A stretch of 64,000 nt of DNA from Muscardinus avellanarius (lineage: Eukaryota > Chordata > Mammalia > Rodentia > Gliridae). Under the pieces are notes generated by a model. It saw only the letters and a program-made list of their open reading frames with translations, made no database searches and was not told the origin of the DNA. Where the stretch lies: assembly GCA_963383645.1 (NCBI GenBank), contig OY726571.1, positions 21,131,599 to 21,195,598 on the forward strand, given 5' to 3'. The translations under genes were made by a program, and so were the position numbers. Shown here piece after piece: positions 44,481-55,625 of the stretch; position 1 is the stretch's first letter; every line of letters starts with the position of its first letter.

Positions 44481-46350
44481 GAAAAATAGCAATTATTAAA
44501 GTGTGCCCTTAGAAAAGAAAACTTCATCTTTATATTCAGCATTTGCAACAACAACAGCAAATAATCATGACAATTCTAATTCTGTAGCCAACGATTTTTC
44601 TCTGCATTGGCAAAAAAGAATTTTTGAGTATGAAGCTCTGAATGTGTTTAAGCAAGTTTGTAGCAAACAGAAGGCTTGCAGAGCACCTCAGAAGGAAATA
44701 GTCCCAACGCTGGCAATGTAGTTAGCTTGCCATGCATAATGTATTGAAGGAAAAGAGACTGTTGGAATATGAACAGTACTGTGTTTTTCTTTAGCTGAAT
44801 ATGTATTTTTAAATGAGAAGGGCTTTATACCATTCAAAGCTTAAAGGCTGTCTTCATTAGCAAACATTTATGACAATTGTTGAAATATTTTGCCTTCACT
44901 TGTACGTCTCCAGAAGGACTCACATCTTGGCAGTAATTTCGCTAAACATCTAAGAAAACTTTGTCAGTTTTGCATTAAATTAAGAGACAAACTGATTTTT
45001 AACAACTAAAATATGTGCTCAAGCACATAATCTGTGCTAACATTAAGAAAAGAAACTCAAATATGAGTTACAGCGTTCAAAGTAGAGCGAGAGAAAGAAA
45101 AAGGTCAATACTAAGAGATGAAATCTTTCCAGTACAAACATTTCTGAGTTTATCTTATCTCCATATTAGTAATACATTAGCACTTATAAAAGGTAGGGTT
45201 TCGGAGTGATTAGCTCTCGGTGAGGTAAAACTCCTGAGTCATAAGAATAAGCTAGGTGATAGAAAAATAAGAAAAAAAAATGGCGAATTATGCATGAGTC
45301 ACCTTGAAACCTTGGATTAAATGGATGTTAGTCAATTTGCAAAATGAATGATGAAGTTCAATCCAAAGAAAGTTTAAACAATTATAGCTAGAGACTCCGA
45401 AAATCTCTCAGTAATACTTGGTTCTAAGTAGAAAATTACTAAATTTCATGATCGCAGATGAAGAGGAACCCAGAAATATATACACGGAAGTAAGTAAAGT
45501 CAGGCTGGTATAAAGGAACTGAAGTATAAACCAGTCCACGCAGAGTTCAAGTATTTTATTCTGCAGTCAGGGAAAAGTAGTAGAGATAAAGTAGCAGCTT
45601 GTCCTATAGAGAAATAAAAATAATTTTGGTTTTTTTTCTTTCAGGAGAAATTTAACAGCTTATCTAGTGACATCAAACATTATATATGCACAAAATGTTG
45701 AATAATAACAAATTTTGTTATTACTTCACTTTAAATAAACTTGCAGATGCTGAGGTAAGTGTAGAGTATAAAAGTAGTTGCAGTCACAAATAATTTATAA
45801 TTCGCATTTCTTTTAATCTATGAAAGTAACCTATATTTATTATTAGATGAAATTATTGTATAAGCTCTATTTTTCAAAATAAAAACTAAGGCAATAGTAG
45901 TTTACTGCCTACATCATTTCACACATATTTTTTAAAATAATAAAAAATTATCATAAATTCATTTTATCCCAGTAACAAATATGCTATATTCAATAGAAAA
46001 TGATGAGGTCATTTATACTTGAATATACTCAAAGCAAAAATTAGTTCCACCATGTAAGCCACTGTATTCTTAAATCAATTTAGAGCTTCATTAAATTACA
46101 AACTTGAGGAAATTGTAAAGAAGCATTAACATTAATTTTTAACCATTTCTAAGGAATTTCCATCTATTTCATTTCTAACTACTTCCAACATCAAGAAATT
46201 TATTTCTTCACATTAAAACAATATCTGCTCAACAAGGAATGGGTCATTCCTGACTCCTTCTAACCCTTTTTATTATAGTGTATGCAGTCTTCACTCAACA
46301 CAATTCTGTCCAATTATCTACCAAATAAATCAAAAGATGTTTTCATCTTT
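44481..46350. other. Repeat-poor block, candidate conserved non-coding DNA
   Basis: No transposon recognised for about 1.8 kb. 44500-45000 is the most 'conserved-looking' part, with SOX-type ACAATT and TTATGACAATTGTTGAAAT (about 44869) and low simple-repeat content. Small frames (44503-44721, 45015-45209) have no known domain. Confidence 0.3.
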
Positions 46351-46546
46351 TGTGTGTGTGTGTGTGATACTGGGGATGGAACCCAGGGGCCTTCTACCTC
46401 TGGGCTATACTCCCAGACCTATTTTATATTTTTTATTTGGAAACAGGGTCTCTTAAGCCAGCGGAGGCTAGCTTCAAAACTAAACAATCCTCCCGTCTCA
46501 GCCTCCCAAGCACGGGGATTACAAGTGTGCGCCACCACGCCCAGCT
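46351..46546 (-). mobile_element. B1-ID SINE, short-linker subfamily
   Basis: (TG)n tail, GATACTGGGGATGGAACCC, CTATACTCCCAGACC, TTTGGAAACAGGGTCTCTTAAG, ending CCACGCCCAGCT. It is flanked by near-identical GATGTTTTCATCTTT / GATGTCTTCATCTTT. Confidence 0.93.
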
Positions 46547-46762
46547 GATGTCTTCATCTTTATGATATTTCTCTTAATATTAAAAGTTATCATTTCTCTT
46601 CTTCATGTACATTCCTCCATTAAATCTCTGTTTATCCTTTTAGTAATTTTCGAAATAGCTTGAGGCTTCTTTTTATGCCATTGGTTTTGTTCATAATGCA
46701 TGACAATATCTCTATATTCTATGAAAGAGAATCCAGAACTGTATATGCTCCTAAATCTACTT

Positions 46763-46965
46763 TATTAGTCAGGGTTCTCCAGAGAAACAAAACCATTAAG
46801 AGATTATATCCCAGGAGAAGCAACGTGTAGCTTCAGTCTGAGTCTGAACATCAGGCAAGCTGATGGTGTAAATTCCAGTCGGAAAGCCAGTAAGTAGGTA
46901 AAAGCTAAAGACAAAATGGACTATTTCCCAGTCTGCAGGCCTGATAAGACCAATGTCCTATTTCA
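46763..46965 (-). mobile_element. Ancient LTR-like repeat fragment
   Basis: Starts TTAGTCAGGGTTCTCCAGAG, the reversed end of the same old repeat type as at 13.8-14.4 kb, then decays. Family not named. Confidence 0.5.
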
Positions 46966-47275
46966 AAAAAAGCAATCATAAAATTTAAAAAAAAATAAAA
47001 GATGAGGGGAAAAAAGCAGACACAATATTTTCCTTTTACTTAAAATCTTTTCTGTTCCATTCAGGTCTTCAAGAAAAAGCCCATCCATGTTAGGGAGGCC
47101 GTCTGCTTTGCTCAGCCTATGTATCTGAAGGATAACCTCATTCACAAACATCCTGACAGACACACTGAGAATAACCTTTGACCACATGTCTGGGCACTCC
47201 ATGACCCAATCCAGTAAGCAAACCAGATATTTCTTAATGGAGGTATGACATTGTTAGTAAAATTCCTGTAATTCC
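46966..47275. other. Unique sequence
   Basis: Nothing recognised. Confidence 0.5.
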
Positions 47276-47820
47276 TCTCAAAGGCTCATATGTTGAAGGC
47301 TTGATCCCCAGTGGAATAATGTTCAGAGGTGGGGTTTTGGAGAAAGGATTGGCTCATGAGGGGTCTGACCTCATCAGTGGACTAGACCACTGATATAATT
47401 ATACCTGAATGGAGAGAGGAAACTACAGAAGGCAGAACCTAGTTGGGTGGAATAGGTCCTTGCTGGTCCTTGGGCTTCTTGTGATGCTTCAGACTACTAC
47501 TTCCTCCTCTTCCTCCTCCTCCTCCTCCTCCTCTTCCTCCTTCTCTTACTCCTCCTCCTCCCCCTCCTCTTACTCTTTCTCCTCCTCCTTCTCCTCCTCC
47601 TCCTATTCCTCTTTTTTCTTCTTCTTTCTTCTTCCCTGCCATGAGGTGAGAAGCTCTCCTCAACCACATCCCTCAACCATGATGCCTGTCTCCTCTCTAG
47701 TCAAAATCAACTATAGACTGATATCAATAGTCATGAAACAAATGTGTTTTCCCTCCTCAAAGTTATTCTTATCAGGTGTTTTAATCACAGCAACAAAAAG
47801 TTTACTAACATACTGACAAA
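47276..47820 (+). mobile_element. MaLR-like LTR carrying a large (TCC)n expansion
   Basis: CTCATATGTTGAAGGCTTGAT, GTTCAGAGGTGGGGTTTTGG, GCTCATGAGGGGTC, then CTGCCATGAGGTGAGAAGC, and a 3' part with CACAGCAACAAAAAGTTTACT. It has the order of a MaLR-type LTR with a pyrimidine tract inserted in the middle. Confidence 0.6.
47497..47636 (+). repeat. (TCC/CTT)n polypyrimidine tract
   Basis: About 140 bp almost purely C/T on the plus strand, with TCC, TCT and TTC units. The 135-codon serine-rich frame across it is a translation artefact. Confidence 0.95.
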
Positions 47821-47839
47821 AATTCAAAACTTAAACATT

Positions 47840-48060
47840 TTTTTCAAAGCTCTGAAAGAATGTATACATTCACATATTTCTTGGGGAAAGGCAAACTGGT
47901 ACATTTATGGAGAAAAATATGGCAATAAATAGCAAAACTACATATATTTTACATCCTAACTCAGTTATCCCAATTTCAGAAATTCATCTTATAGGCACAT
48001 TTTCAAAACTAAATACTATATACATGCAAAATGTAAAGCTTTTCTTTGTATTAAAAACTT
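47840..48060 (+). mobile_element. Old L1 ORF2 fragment
   Basis: CAAACTGGTACATTTATGGA, GAAAAATATGGCAATAAATAGC and AGTTATCCCAATTTC follow the L1 ORF2 3' order. Highly diverged. Confidence 0.5.
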
Positions 48061-48859
48061 AACTTACTGATTTGAAGTTAGCTGAGTAAACGTATATATA
48101 GTTGAGTAAGCATTATACCTAAACCATGAAGTAATATTAAATACCAAAGATTAAATTAAATTAACCCAATAAAGCTTTGTTTGAACTGATTTTATGTGAC
48201 TTTCAAGACAATACCACTAACTAAATAACAATGCAAAGTACGTGCATGTATAAGACACACTATGTTTGCATATATCAACTTGGCTAAATTGGTAGTACCA
48301 TTGTCAGAATTCTCTTTAATGTATGTATGTGGTTCAAGGTTAGATTTTGCCAATGTTGGATTTGAAGGTCAAAGTGAAGTAGCAGACCAGCTTATGTTTT
48401 AAAGGTCATTTCTGTACCCTAGGCATTGTGGCAGGCTGTCAACATTGGGTTAGTATATTGGTCATGGGGTAGACTCATATCAAAGCTCCCCTCCTTTTTA
48501 CTTAATAATACAGTTTAATGTTTCTGATACATGTCACTTCATGCCAAAAGGAACCAGTCACTACTGAAGATCACGCATGGTGTCAAGGCTGGGGTGAGTG
48601 AAAGATAAAGATAGCTCAGTCTTTCTCTGTGGGTGCTGCATGTCCAGTGGGTTCCATTTGTCCCCATTCTTTGTAGTTTGCTCTTGCAGTTTCCTCTTTG
48701 TCAATAATCTTTTAGATAGTCTCTGTTCCTTCTTGACTGCTTACATAACTTGTCTATGATTTAAGGCTCAACACTAAACACACAGAATATAACCTGCCAG
48801 CTCCCAGGCTGACATAAGGTCCAATTGCTACAATAAATTCTTTATTCTAAATTATTTAT
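48061..48859. other. Sequence with a possible old repeat
   Basis: 48270-48840 begins like an old LTR-type repeat (TATATCAACTTGGCTAAATT) but cannot be followed to an end. Confidence 0.35.
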
Positions 48860-49073
48860 AATGATTTTTTGTGGTACTAGGGATGGATCCTAGGGGCATT
48901 CTACCTCCGAGCTACACCCCCAGCCCTATTTTTTATTATTTATTTTAAAACAGAGTCTCACTGAGTTGCAAAGGGCCTCACTAAGTTGCTGAGGCTGGCC
49001 GTGAACCCCTATTCTTCTGTCTCAGCCTCCCAAATTCTGGGATTATAAGCATGCACCACCACACTCTGCTTAT
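48860..49073 (-). mobile_element. B1-ID dimeric SINE
   Basis: GTGGTACTAGGGATGGATCC ... CACCACCACACTCTGCTT. Confidence 0.92.
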
Positions 49074-49405
49074 TCATAATGTTTTTACATCTCATCTCTG
49101 ATCCAATCCCATCTGACAACAATTGCGTACTAGGATGCTATTCATTACTTGAACAAACACTATAGCAGGTGGCCAGGCTTTCAGATAGAGTTGTCGTAGG
49201 AGGAGTGTGAGCTAAGGAGGCCCTGAGAAGGCCGGTAAGAAAGCTGAAGGACCTTAGGAGACATATTAGCAGAAACCTTAATCAATGTAATAGGCGTGTG
49301 AGTACTCTTAAAGAAAAGAGATGAGTTCGTGTTAGAGTATAGATAGCCTTATAAAATCAAATTAGATAATTCAGATTTTATCCTACAAGCAAAGTAATAT
49401 TAGTT
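49074..49405. other. Unique sequence
   Basis: Unrelated to the left flank of composite element A, which shows that the two copies are separate insertions. Confidence 0.5.
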
Positions 49406-49576
49406 GTTTTTTTAATAATTTTTTATTTTATTTTATATTGGTGCACGGTATTCATACATCATAGTGGGATAAAAAAAAAACTTTTGTAGACATACATGCA
49501 CACATCGCCCAGTTAGCCCCTACCCGATCCCCACCCTGTTCCCTCCCCATCCCTCCTTCCCATGCCTGGCTTAGTG

Positions 49577-50480
49577 GTTGACATCTAGTATTATAGCAAT
49601 TTGTCCAAAATTAAAAATGATAATCTCACATAACAGTTTCATTTGTCTGATACCAAGCTTTTGATGACTTAAAGATAACATTTCAATATTTCTTTTTGCT
49701 TTCTCTCTTACCAGAGAATATTTTTTCTTTTTTTTTTTAGGTGAAACTATCATATATTTATATATTTATTTTTCACAAAAAATCTATCCTAATATGGAAT
49801 ATGGACTCTAGATACCTAAAATGATCTCGAAAAAGAACAAAGCTAGAAGATGCATATTTTCTGATTTCAAACCATATAAAGCTACAATAATTGAAACAGT
49901 GTAGTACTGTTCTAAAGGCAGATATATAAACCATTGGAGTTAAATAAAAGCCTAGAGCTAAATTCTTCCCTATATTGTCAAGTTATTTTTGACAAGGTTT
50001 CCACGAACATTTGGTGGGGGAAATAATAATCTTTTAACTAAATATTGTTGAAAAATAATAATTACATGAAAAAGAATAAAACTGGACCCTTACCTAACCC
50101 CATATACAAATATTAACTCAAAATAGATAAAAGACCTAAGTATAAATCTTAAGACTATAAACTTTTAGAAGAAAATCTGAGTCATAAAACCTTATGACAT
50201 TGAAATTGGCAGTGATTTCTTGGATATGATTTCAATGGCACAGGCAACAGAAGGGTATACAAACTCCCTAAAAATAAAAAATATATATTTTATATCCAAA
50301 GACAATGTAAACAGAGTTAAAAGTTACTGATAGAATGGGATATTTCCAAATGCTGTATATGAAGGTGTATTAATATTCCAACTAGAAATCCTAAAAATTA
50401 ACAACAATAAAAGCAAACAATACAATTTAGAGATAGGAAAAAGACTAACATAAATAATGAATCTCCACAGATAACCAATC
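49577..50480 (+). mobile_element. Older L1 fragment captured inside composite element B
   Basis: Colinear with 31823-32733 over its whole length, in the same antisense relation to ORF1. Contains AAGCTACAATAATTGAAACA and TTTTTGACAAGGTTTCCACG. Confidence 0.85.
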
Positions 50481-51443
50481 TTAGTTGTCTGTTGGATGGA
50501 AAATCTTGTTTCTCTGGTTCTGGTGTGTGTTACCTATTTCTTCTTTGTAGTTAATCTCTTTGAGTATTTTCTCTAGCGCTGGTTTTGAAGACATAAATTC
50601 CTTCAGTTTCTGTTTGTCATGGAAGCTTCTTATTTCTCCATCTAATTTGATAGAAATTTTTGCTGGGTAGGAAATTTTTGGCTGGAAGTCGTTTTCTTTC
50701 AGAGTTTGGAATATGTTACTCCAAGCCCTTCTGGCTCTCATGACTTGGTTTTGGAAGTCTGGAGTGATTCTAATTGGTTTGCCTCTGAATATCAGTTGGC
50801 CCTTTGTTTTTGTTGCCTTTAAGATTCTCTGCTTGGCTTCCACATTGTTCATTTTGACAGTTATGTGGTGTGGGGATCCTCTTCTCCGATCCTGTCTAAA
50901 GGGAGTTCTATAAGTTTCCTGGACCTGTGTATCGACCTCTTGCTCTATGTTTGGAAAATTTTCTGCTATTACTTCCTTGAAGAGATTGTTGATCCCTTTG
51001 GTTTCACCTTCTTTTCCCTCCTCTATTCCAATTATTCTTAGGTTAGCTCTCTTAAAATGGGCCCATATTTCTTCAATGTCAGATTCCTGCTGTTAGATAT
51101 TTTTTTCTAAATTAGAAACTATGCGTTCATTTTTGGAGTGCTCATCTTCTAAGAGTGAGATTCTATTCTCCATGTGGTCTAATCGGTTGTTTGTACTTTG
51201 AATTGAGGCCTTTACTTCATTAATTGCATCCTTTATCTCTTTTTGGCTCTCTCTGAATTCTTTTTGAAACACCTCTATTATTTCTACAGTTATTTTCCTG
51301 ATTTGATCTTCTAGAAATCTCTGAATTTCTGTTTTATCAGGTTCTGATGTTGTGGGGTTGTGGGCATTCATTGCTCCATTGTTATTTCTCTTTCCCATGA
51401 TTTTGGAAGTTTGTGCCTTCTCTGGGTTCTTCCCTTGGGTCAC
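50481..51443 (-). pseudogene. L1 ORF1 of composite element B (one internal stop)
   Basis: 963 nt in one continuous frame, interrupted only by a TAA at codon 117 (51095-51093). The N-terminal 116 codons hold the coiled coil (LDHMENRISLLEDEH). The second part (codons 118-320) holds the RRM and C-terminal motifs (NLRIIGIEEG, RITPDFQNQV, FHDKQKLKEFM). The stop is at the same codon as in copy A, where it is TGA. Otherwise the ORF is well preserved, which suggests a young copy. Whether the 116-residue N-terminal piece or an internally started C-terminal piece (ATG at 50852) is ever made cannot be told. Confidence 0.88.
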
Positions 51444-52348
51444 TATGACTTCACTTAAGGTGCTCTGGATCTCGAGTCTGTGGTATCTCAGTCCCCACTA
51501 CTCCTTTACTGGGTTGTATCGCAGAATCTCAGACCCAGGGAGTCAATCGAGGCTTTTTAGACCATGGGGGGGTGCCAGTTGGGCATTCTTCTATGGTGTG
51601 ATATCTCTGCCACCGCCAATCCCCCACTGGGTCAAGTCCCTGGGAATGCAGTACTGGGATTTTTCCTCCAGGGGCCGCAATTTGACTCACTGTTGTTGAG
51701 TGTGCTGATGGAGCTGTAGTGGACTTGGTGAATTTGCTGCTGCTACCGCTGGTGGCAATATGGTGCTGCTGCCATGCCCTTAGCCGTGAGGCTGGCATAT
51801 TTCTTCTCTGGTTTTGATCTCTACTCTGAGTCCTTTCAGGGTGTGCTGAGCCCAGCCACTGGGAGCTTTAGATACTCCCTGCGCTGAAAAATCTGCCGAA
51901 TTCCACCCACCTGTTCCGTGGCGGCTTACCTTGGCTCGCTGTCTGCCGCTCCTCTCTGGAGCCTGGTGGGCTGTTGAGTGCGTTGGTCTGGTGCCATCCG
52001 GTGAACTCGTCGCTGCCGCGTCCTTGGGCATGAGGCCAGCGTATCCCCTCTCTGGCTCTGAGCTCTGTTCTGCATCCCCCTCCTCTCTGGGGCCTGGTGC
52101 TGCAGGGGAAGATGGCACTCGTGCCGTTTCGCACCGCGGCTCCGGCACGAAACAGCACTGTGGTTGGTTTCTTTCTGGTGTCTTATTTTTCCATCTCTCT
52201 TTTTCTCTGTCCCTTGTAATTACATTTTTTGTTTCTCTGCTGATGGTGTTTTCTGGCTATGAAAGGCGCTGATTTTGTGGTAATAGAGATTGGTTGCTAG
52301 CGGGGCTCATAAGCCCCGCTTTTCTTCATCTCCATCTTCCAAGAAGTC
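51444..52348 (-). promoter_or_regulatory. 5'UTR / internal promoter region of composite element B
   Basis: GC- and CpG-rich. The 5' end keeps the hairpin with identical 9-bp arms (52299-52320; loop CATA). The YY1-type box is altered to AAGATGGAG (52338-52330). About 180 bp between 52000 and 52230 have no counterpart in copy A. Confidence 0.6.
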
Positions 52349-52433
52349 AATAAATTTTTTGGTAGCACATTTTTTCCTGGCAAGGAAACTAGCAGCAGTA
52401 TAAAAAGAAAATGTATTATCTAAGAAAAGAAAC

Positions 52434-52650
52434 AGCTGGGCGTGGTGGTGAATGCTTGTAATCCTTGCACTTGGGAGGCAGTGACAGGAGTATCGTGCAA
52501 GTTCGAAGCCAGCCTCACTGGCTTAAGAGGCTCTTAAATAAAATATATTAAAATAAAAATATTTAAAAATATTAAAAAAATAGGTGTCTGAGAGTGTAGC
52601 CCGGAGGTAGAAGGGTTTCCAGGAACCCCAGTACCACACACACAAAAAAA
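52434..52650 (+). mobile_element. B1-ID SINE, short-linker subfamily
   Basis: AGCTGGGCGTGGTGGTGAAT, CCTCACTGGCTTAAGAGG, then GTGTAGCCCGGAGGTAGAAG and CCAGGAACCCCAGTACCAC. Confidence 0.93.
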
Positions 52651-52722
52651 AGAAAGAAAGAAAGAAAGAAAAGAAAAGAAAAGAAAAGAAAAGAAAAGAA
52701 AAGAAAAGAAAAGAAAAAAAGG
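52645..52722 (+). repeat. (GAAA)n then (GAAAA)n
   Basis: The tail of the preceding SINE, switching from a tetramer to a pentamer unit. Confidence 0.95.
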
Positions 52723-53429
52723 AACTTAGTTTTAAGCCCAGTTAGGAAATTATTTTAATATATCAAGCAACTTTGTCAAAGGGTATACCAATAATAAGGG
52801 CATGACAATAATAGAAAGATAAAATCTTTAGCTTTTGATAATTTGTTGAATGTTTGTGTATGTCACACCAGTTTCTGGGCCTAGAGATGAGGTAGATAAC
52901 AAACCCAACATGTTTTCAGTGTGTAATTTATGTCTTCAGTGTAGGGTCACCAAACACAGCAGATAACTAGAAATATAACCCATCTTTATCTCTATACTTC
53001 CTTTGGAAGATGCCAAAGCATAAAAATTGCAATAGTTCAATGCACTATTTAGTCCAGGTGGACAAAGTCTATCAAACTTTTAGTTTCTGACCTAGTTTTG
53101 AGAACTTCGTGCATGTGATTTGACCAAAAATGCAAGATAAAAATGCTTTGTAGCCAGTGGGATCGCTACAGAGTTCTACAGCAAGCTGCCCCCAGAATCT
53201 GAGAACAATGTTCCTCACAGAAAATAGCAAAAGTCAACTTCTCTTGAGCGGAGAGTACTTCAAGTGGAATTTATTCACAGAATTCATGCACAATAAACTA
53301 TTTTTGCAGTGCTCTCAGGGAATTAAAATTCAACTTTACAAAGTAATTTTGGATGAAAATGAAAAGTCTACTTGAAAGATTGGCTGAAAAAGAAAAAGGC
53401 TAAATATTATATTCTGGTCAGTTTTTAAA
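52723..53429. other. Unique sequence
   Basis: Nothing recognised. Confidence 0.5.
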
Positions 53430-53551
53430 TTTTTTTAATTAACAAGAAAAACATTTATAGTGTATAACATGTTGTTTTAAAATATGTGTGCATTGTGGAG
53501 TGACTGAAGCAAGCTTATTATCATATACATTATTTCACATTTTTAAAATGT
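53430..53551 (-). mobile_element. Old L1 3'UTR, first part
   Basis: TAACAAGAAAAACATTTATAG and TTTTAAAATATGTGTGCATT resemble a reversed ancient L1 3'UTR. It is interrupted by the next element and continues after it. Confidence 0.5.
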
Positions 53552-53715
53552 TTTATTGGTGCATTGTAGTCATACATCTTAATGGCGTACAAGATGGTAG
53601 AGGCATACATGCACAGATCATTTATTTAGCCTTTCCCCAATTGCCGCCCATTTCCTCTTTCTTCTCTCCTTCTCATATTTGGCATACTGATTGACTTTGA
53701 TATGTTTCCCATTCT
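53552..53715 (-). mobile_element. L1 3' end, type I, strongly 5'-truncated
   Basis: TTATTGGTGCATTGTAGTCA, GTACAAGATGGTAGAGGCAT and ATTTGGCATACTGATTGAC match the 3' ends at 28.26 and 31.67 kb. Confidence 0.88.
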
Positions 53716-54030
53716 TATTTATTTGTTTTGAGAATAACTAGAATATATCAGCAATTTTCAGTTTAAAATCTGTCAGCAATTTGCATTGCTACTAACTATA
53801 GTCATCATGCCATACAATAGATCTCATGAACATATTCCTCCTATCTTACTGACATTTTTTATTTACCCTTTTACCAGTATCTCCCTAAACCATCTTCTGG
53901 TCCCTGGTAACCACCATTCCACTCGCTACTTCTCAGAGTTTAACTTTGTCAGATTACATACTTAAGTGAGATCATGACATACAGGATGTCTTTCTGTGTC
54001 TAGTTTAATTTATCTAGCAGAAAGTCCTTG
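53716..54030 (-). mobile_element. Old L1 3'UTR, second part
   Basis: TCAGCAATTTGCATTGCTAC, CATGCCATACAATAGATCTC, CTTCTGGTCCCTGGTAACCA and AAGTGAGATCATGACATACAG follow the ancient L1 3'UTR order in reverse. Confidence 0.72.
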
Positions 54031-54034
54031 TAAT

Positions 54035-54375
54035 GCTTAGGATTTATAAGGTCCCTCTAGCCCTTCACCAGGCAGCCACATTGGAAGTGGAGCTTGGTTG
54101 CTAAGGCGGGATCCCTGAGGATATGGCTTGGGGGATTATATAAGGTCACTCATCCCTTGTTCTCTGTTTTGCTTCAGGTCTTCATGGTGTCAGAGCAGAG
54201 CCTTGCCCCCCCCCCCACTTTACACCATCATGCCCTGAGCTCTGAAGTCTCATTTTGACATGGACTGAACATCCAAAAAAATCTCCAAAACCTGTTAACA
54301 AATAAATCTACCTTCCTCTAATTTCGTGGTCAATTGCTTTGAGTTATAGTAGTGAGGATGATGACTGCGACAATC
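54035..54375 (+). mobile_element. MaLR-like LTR remnant
   Basis: A mid-LTR pattern with a C12 run, CACCATCATGCCCTGAGC, CATGGACTGAACATCC, AACAAATAAATCTACCTTCC (polyadenylation-like box) and a 3' end TTATAGTAGTGAGGATGATG. Confidence 0.6.
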
Positions 54376-55239
54376 CTGTAGGTTCATTCAAGTACTGCAA
54401 ATGTCAGGTTTTTCTTTTTCTAAGGCTGAATAATATATACATATTCACAATTATACCATATCACCAAAATAAGATATATTTATATAATTAAAAGGTAGGT
54501 GTAAAACCACCATTGGCTTTAATTAAATCATTTGCAGATATTCGGCCTTTACTCTTACGTGATTTAACAGCATAGTCTCATAATTTTATGTGAAAATTAC
54601 TATAATCTTAAGTTTAAATGAAAAAATATTTGAGGTAAAAAGAAATGCATGTTATAGAATTGAACAATAGAGCAGTAAAAGCTGTAAGTACACACCTAGT
54701 CACTTGTTGATCTGGCAACTACTATATTTTTTTCATATGATAAAAAAATTCTCATAAAATGGCCTCTAACTTTTGCCTCAGTGATAAAGGAAAAGTCATA
54801 GAAGTATTTTTGAAAGTTTTTGCATAATGTGTCTCTCTGTAGGTTTTCTTAGTGAATTATTTTTTTCTTCCAATGAGTTCATGCTGCTCATATATGTAAC
54901 AAGAAAAACAGTGAAAGAAAATGTAAATAGGAGAACATTCCAGGCAAATCTCTTCATGTTAGGTAGCTAGCTAGACATTAGCAGATGGAGTCAGCTGGGG
55001 CTAATGGGAAGCTTACCTGCATAGACTAACTTTGACCTTCTCCCCTGAGGAAAGGGAGCAGAGAAACTATGCAGAGTCATGAAGCTGAGAGCCAAGGGCA
55101 GTGTACCTTCTTAAAATGCAATCTATATAAAGAAAGTTTCCATAGGGAACATAAAGCCCAGCACTCTACCACTTTCCTATGCCTAGAAAAAGACCTCTCC
55201 AGACTCATCTCTATAGTGTATTCCCATTGTTCAGAAATG
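54376..55239. other. Unique AT-rich sequence
   Basis: Nothing recognised. Confidence 0.5.
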
Positions 55240-55625
55240 GTCCGTTCCAGATAGTTATAGTTAGATGCAAAATGTTCCCTGAAGAGTTCATGTTTGGAAT
55301 TGATGCAATTTGGCCTTGAGGGTTGTAATCCCTGCCACTGGCCCATGCCACAACCCAGATGAATCCATTACAATGGCTAGAGGGAGGGGTGGACCTGGGG
55401 TGTAGCCTTGAGATCATATATGGTTCCTCCTTCCCCTGCTCTCTTTCTTGCTTCCAGCCTCCATGATGTGAGAACCACAGCCCATGTGCTTTCCCTTTCT
55501 CTGACACCCACAGCCTCTCTGAGATCCGTTGTCCCTGGCCTCATGTGGCCTCTAAGAAGATAAATATTTCCTTTAAGTTAAATTATCAAGTATTTATATT
55601 ATAACTGTGAGAATGCTGACCAGAA
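55240..55625 (+). mobile_element. MaLR-like LTR remnant
   Basis: TTCATGTTTGGAATTGATGC, GAGGGAGGGGTGGACCTGGG, CTTCCAGCCTCCATGATGTG, AAGATAAATATTTCCTTTAAG and AACTGTGAGAATGCTGACC follow the same order as the other MaLR-like copies. Confidence 0.6.

Larger units (their letters stand above)
49406..52348 (-). mobile_element. Composite HAL1-like element, copy B
   Basis: Same architecture as copy A: 5'UTR (52348-51444), ORF1 (51443-50481), plus-sense older L1 segment (49577-50480), L1 3' end (49576-49406). The joints fall at equivalent positions. In one 120-bp stretch of ORF1 aligned by eye (50820-50939 against 33060-33179) I count four differences. The 5'UTR is about 180 bp longer than in A. The target duplication is uncertain: AATAATTTTTT on the left against AATAAATTTTTT on the right. 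Confidence 0.83.

Noticed and set aside
47409..47816. 135-codon serine-rich frame (and its glycine/glutamate-rich opposite strand)
   Set aside because: A translation of the TCC polypyrimidine tract within an old LTR, not a gene.
51352..52272. Long plus-strand frames in CpG-rich DNA suggesting a host exon or CpG island
   Set aside because: They are antisense shadows of the 5'UTR and ORF1 of composite element B.
31674..52348. Segmental duplication of a 2.8-kb block
   Set aside because: The outer flanks of the two copies do not match and copy A has its own perfect target duplication.
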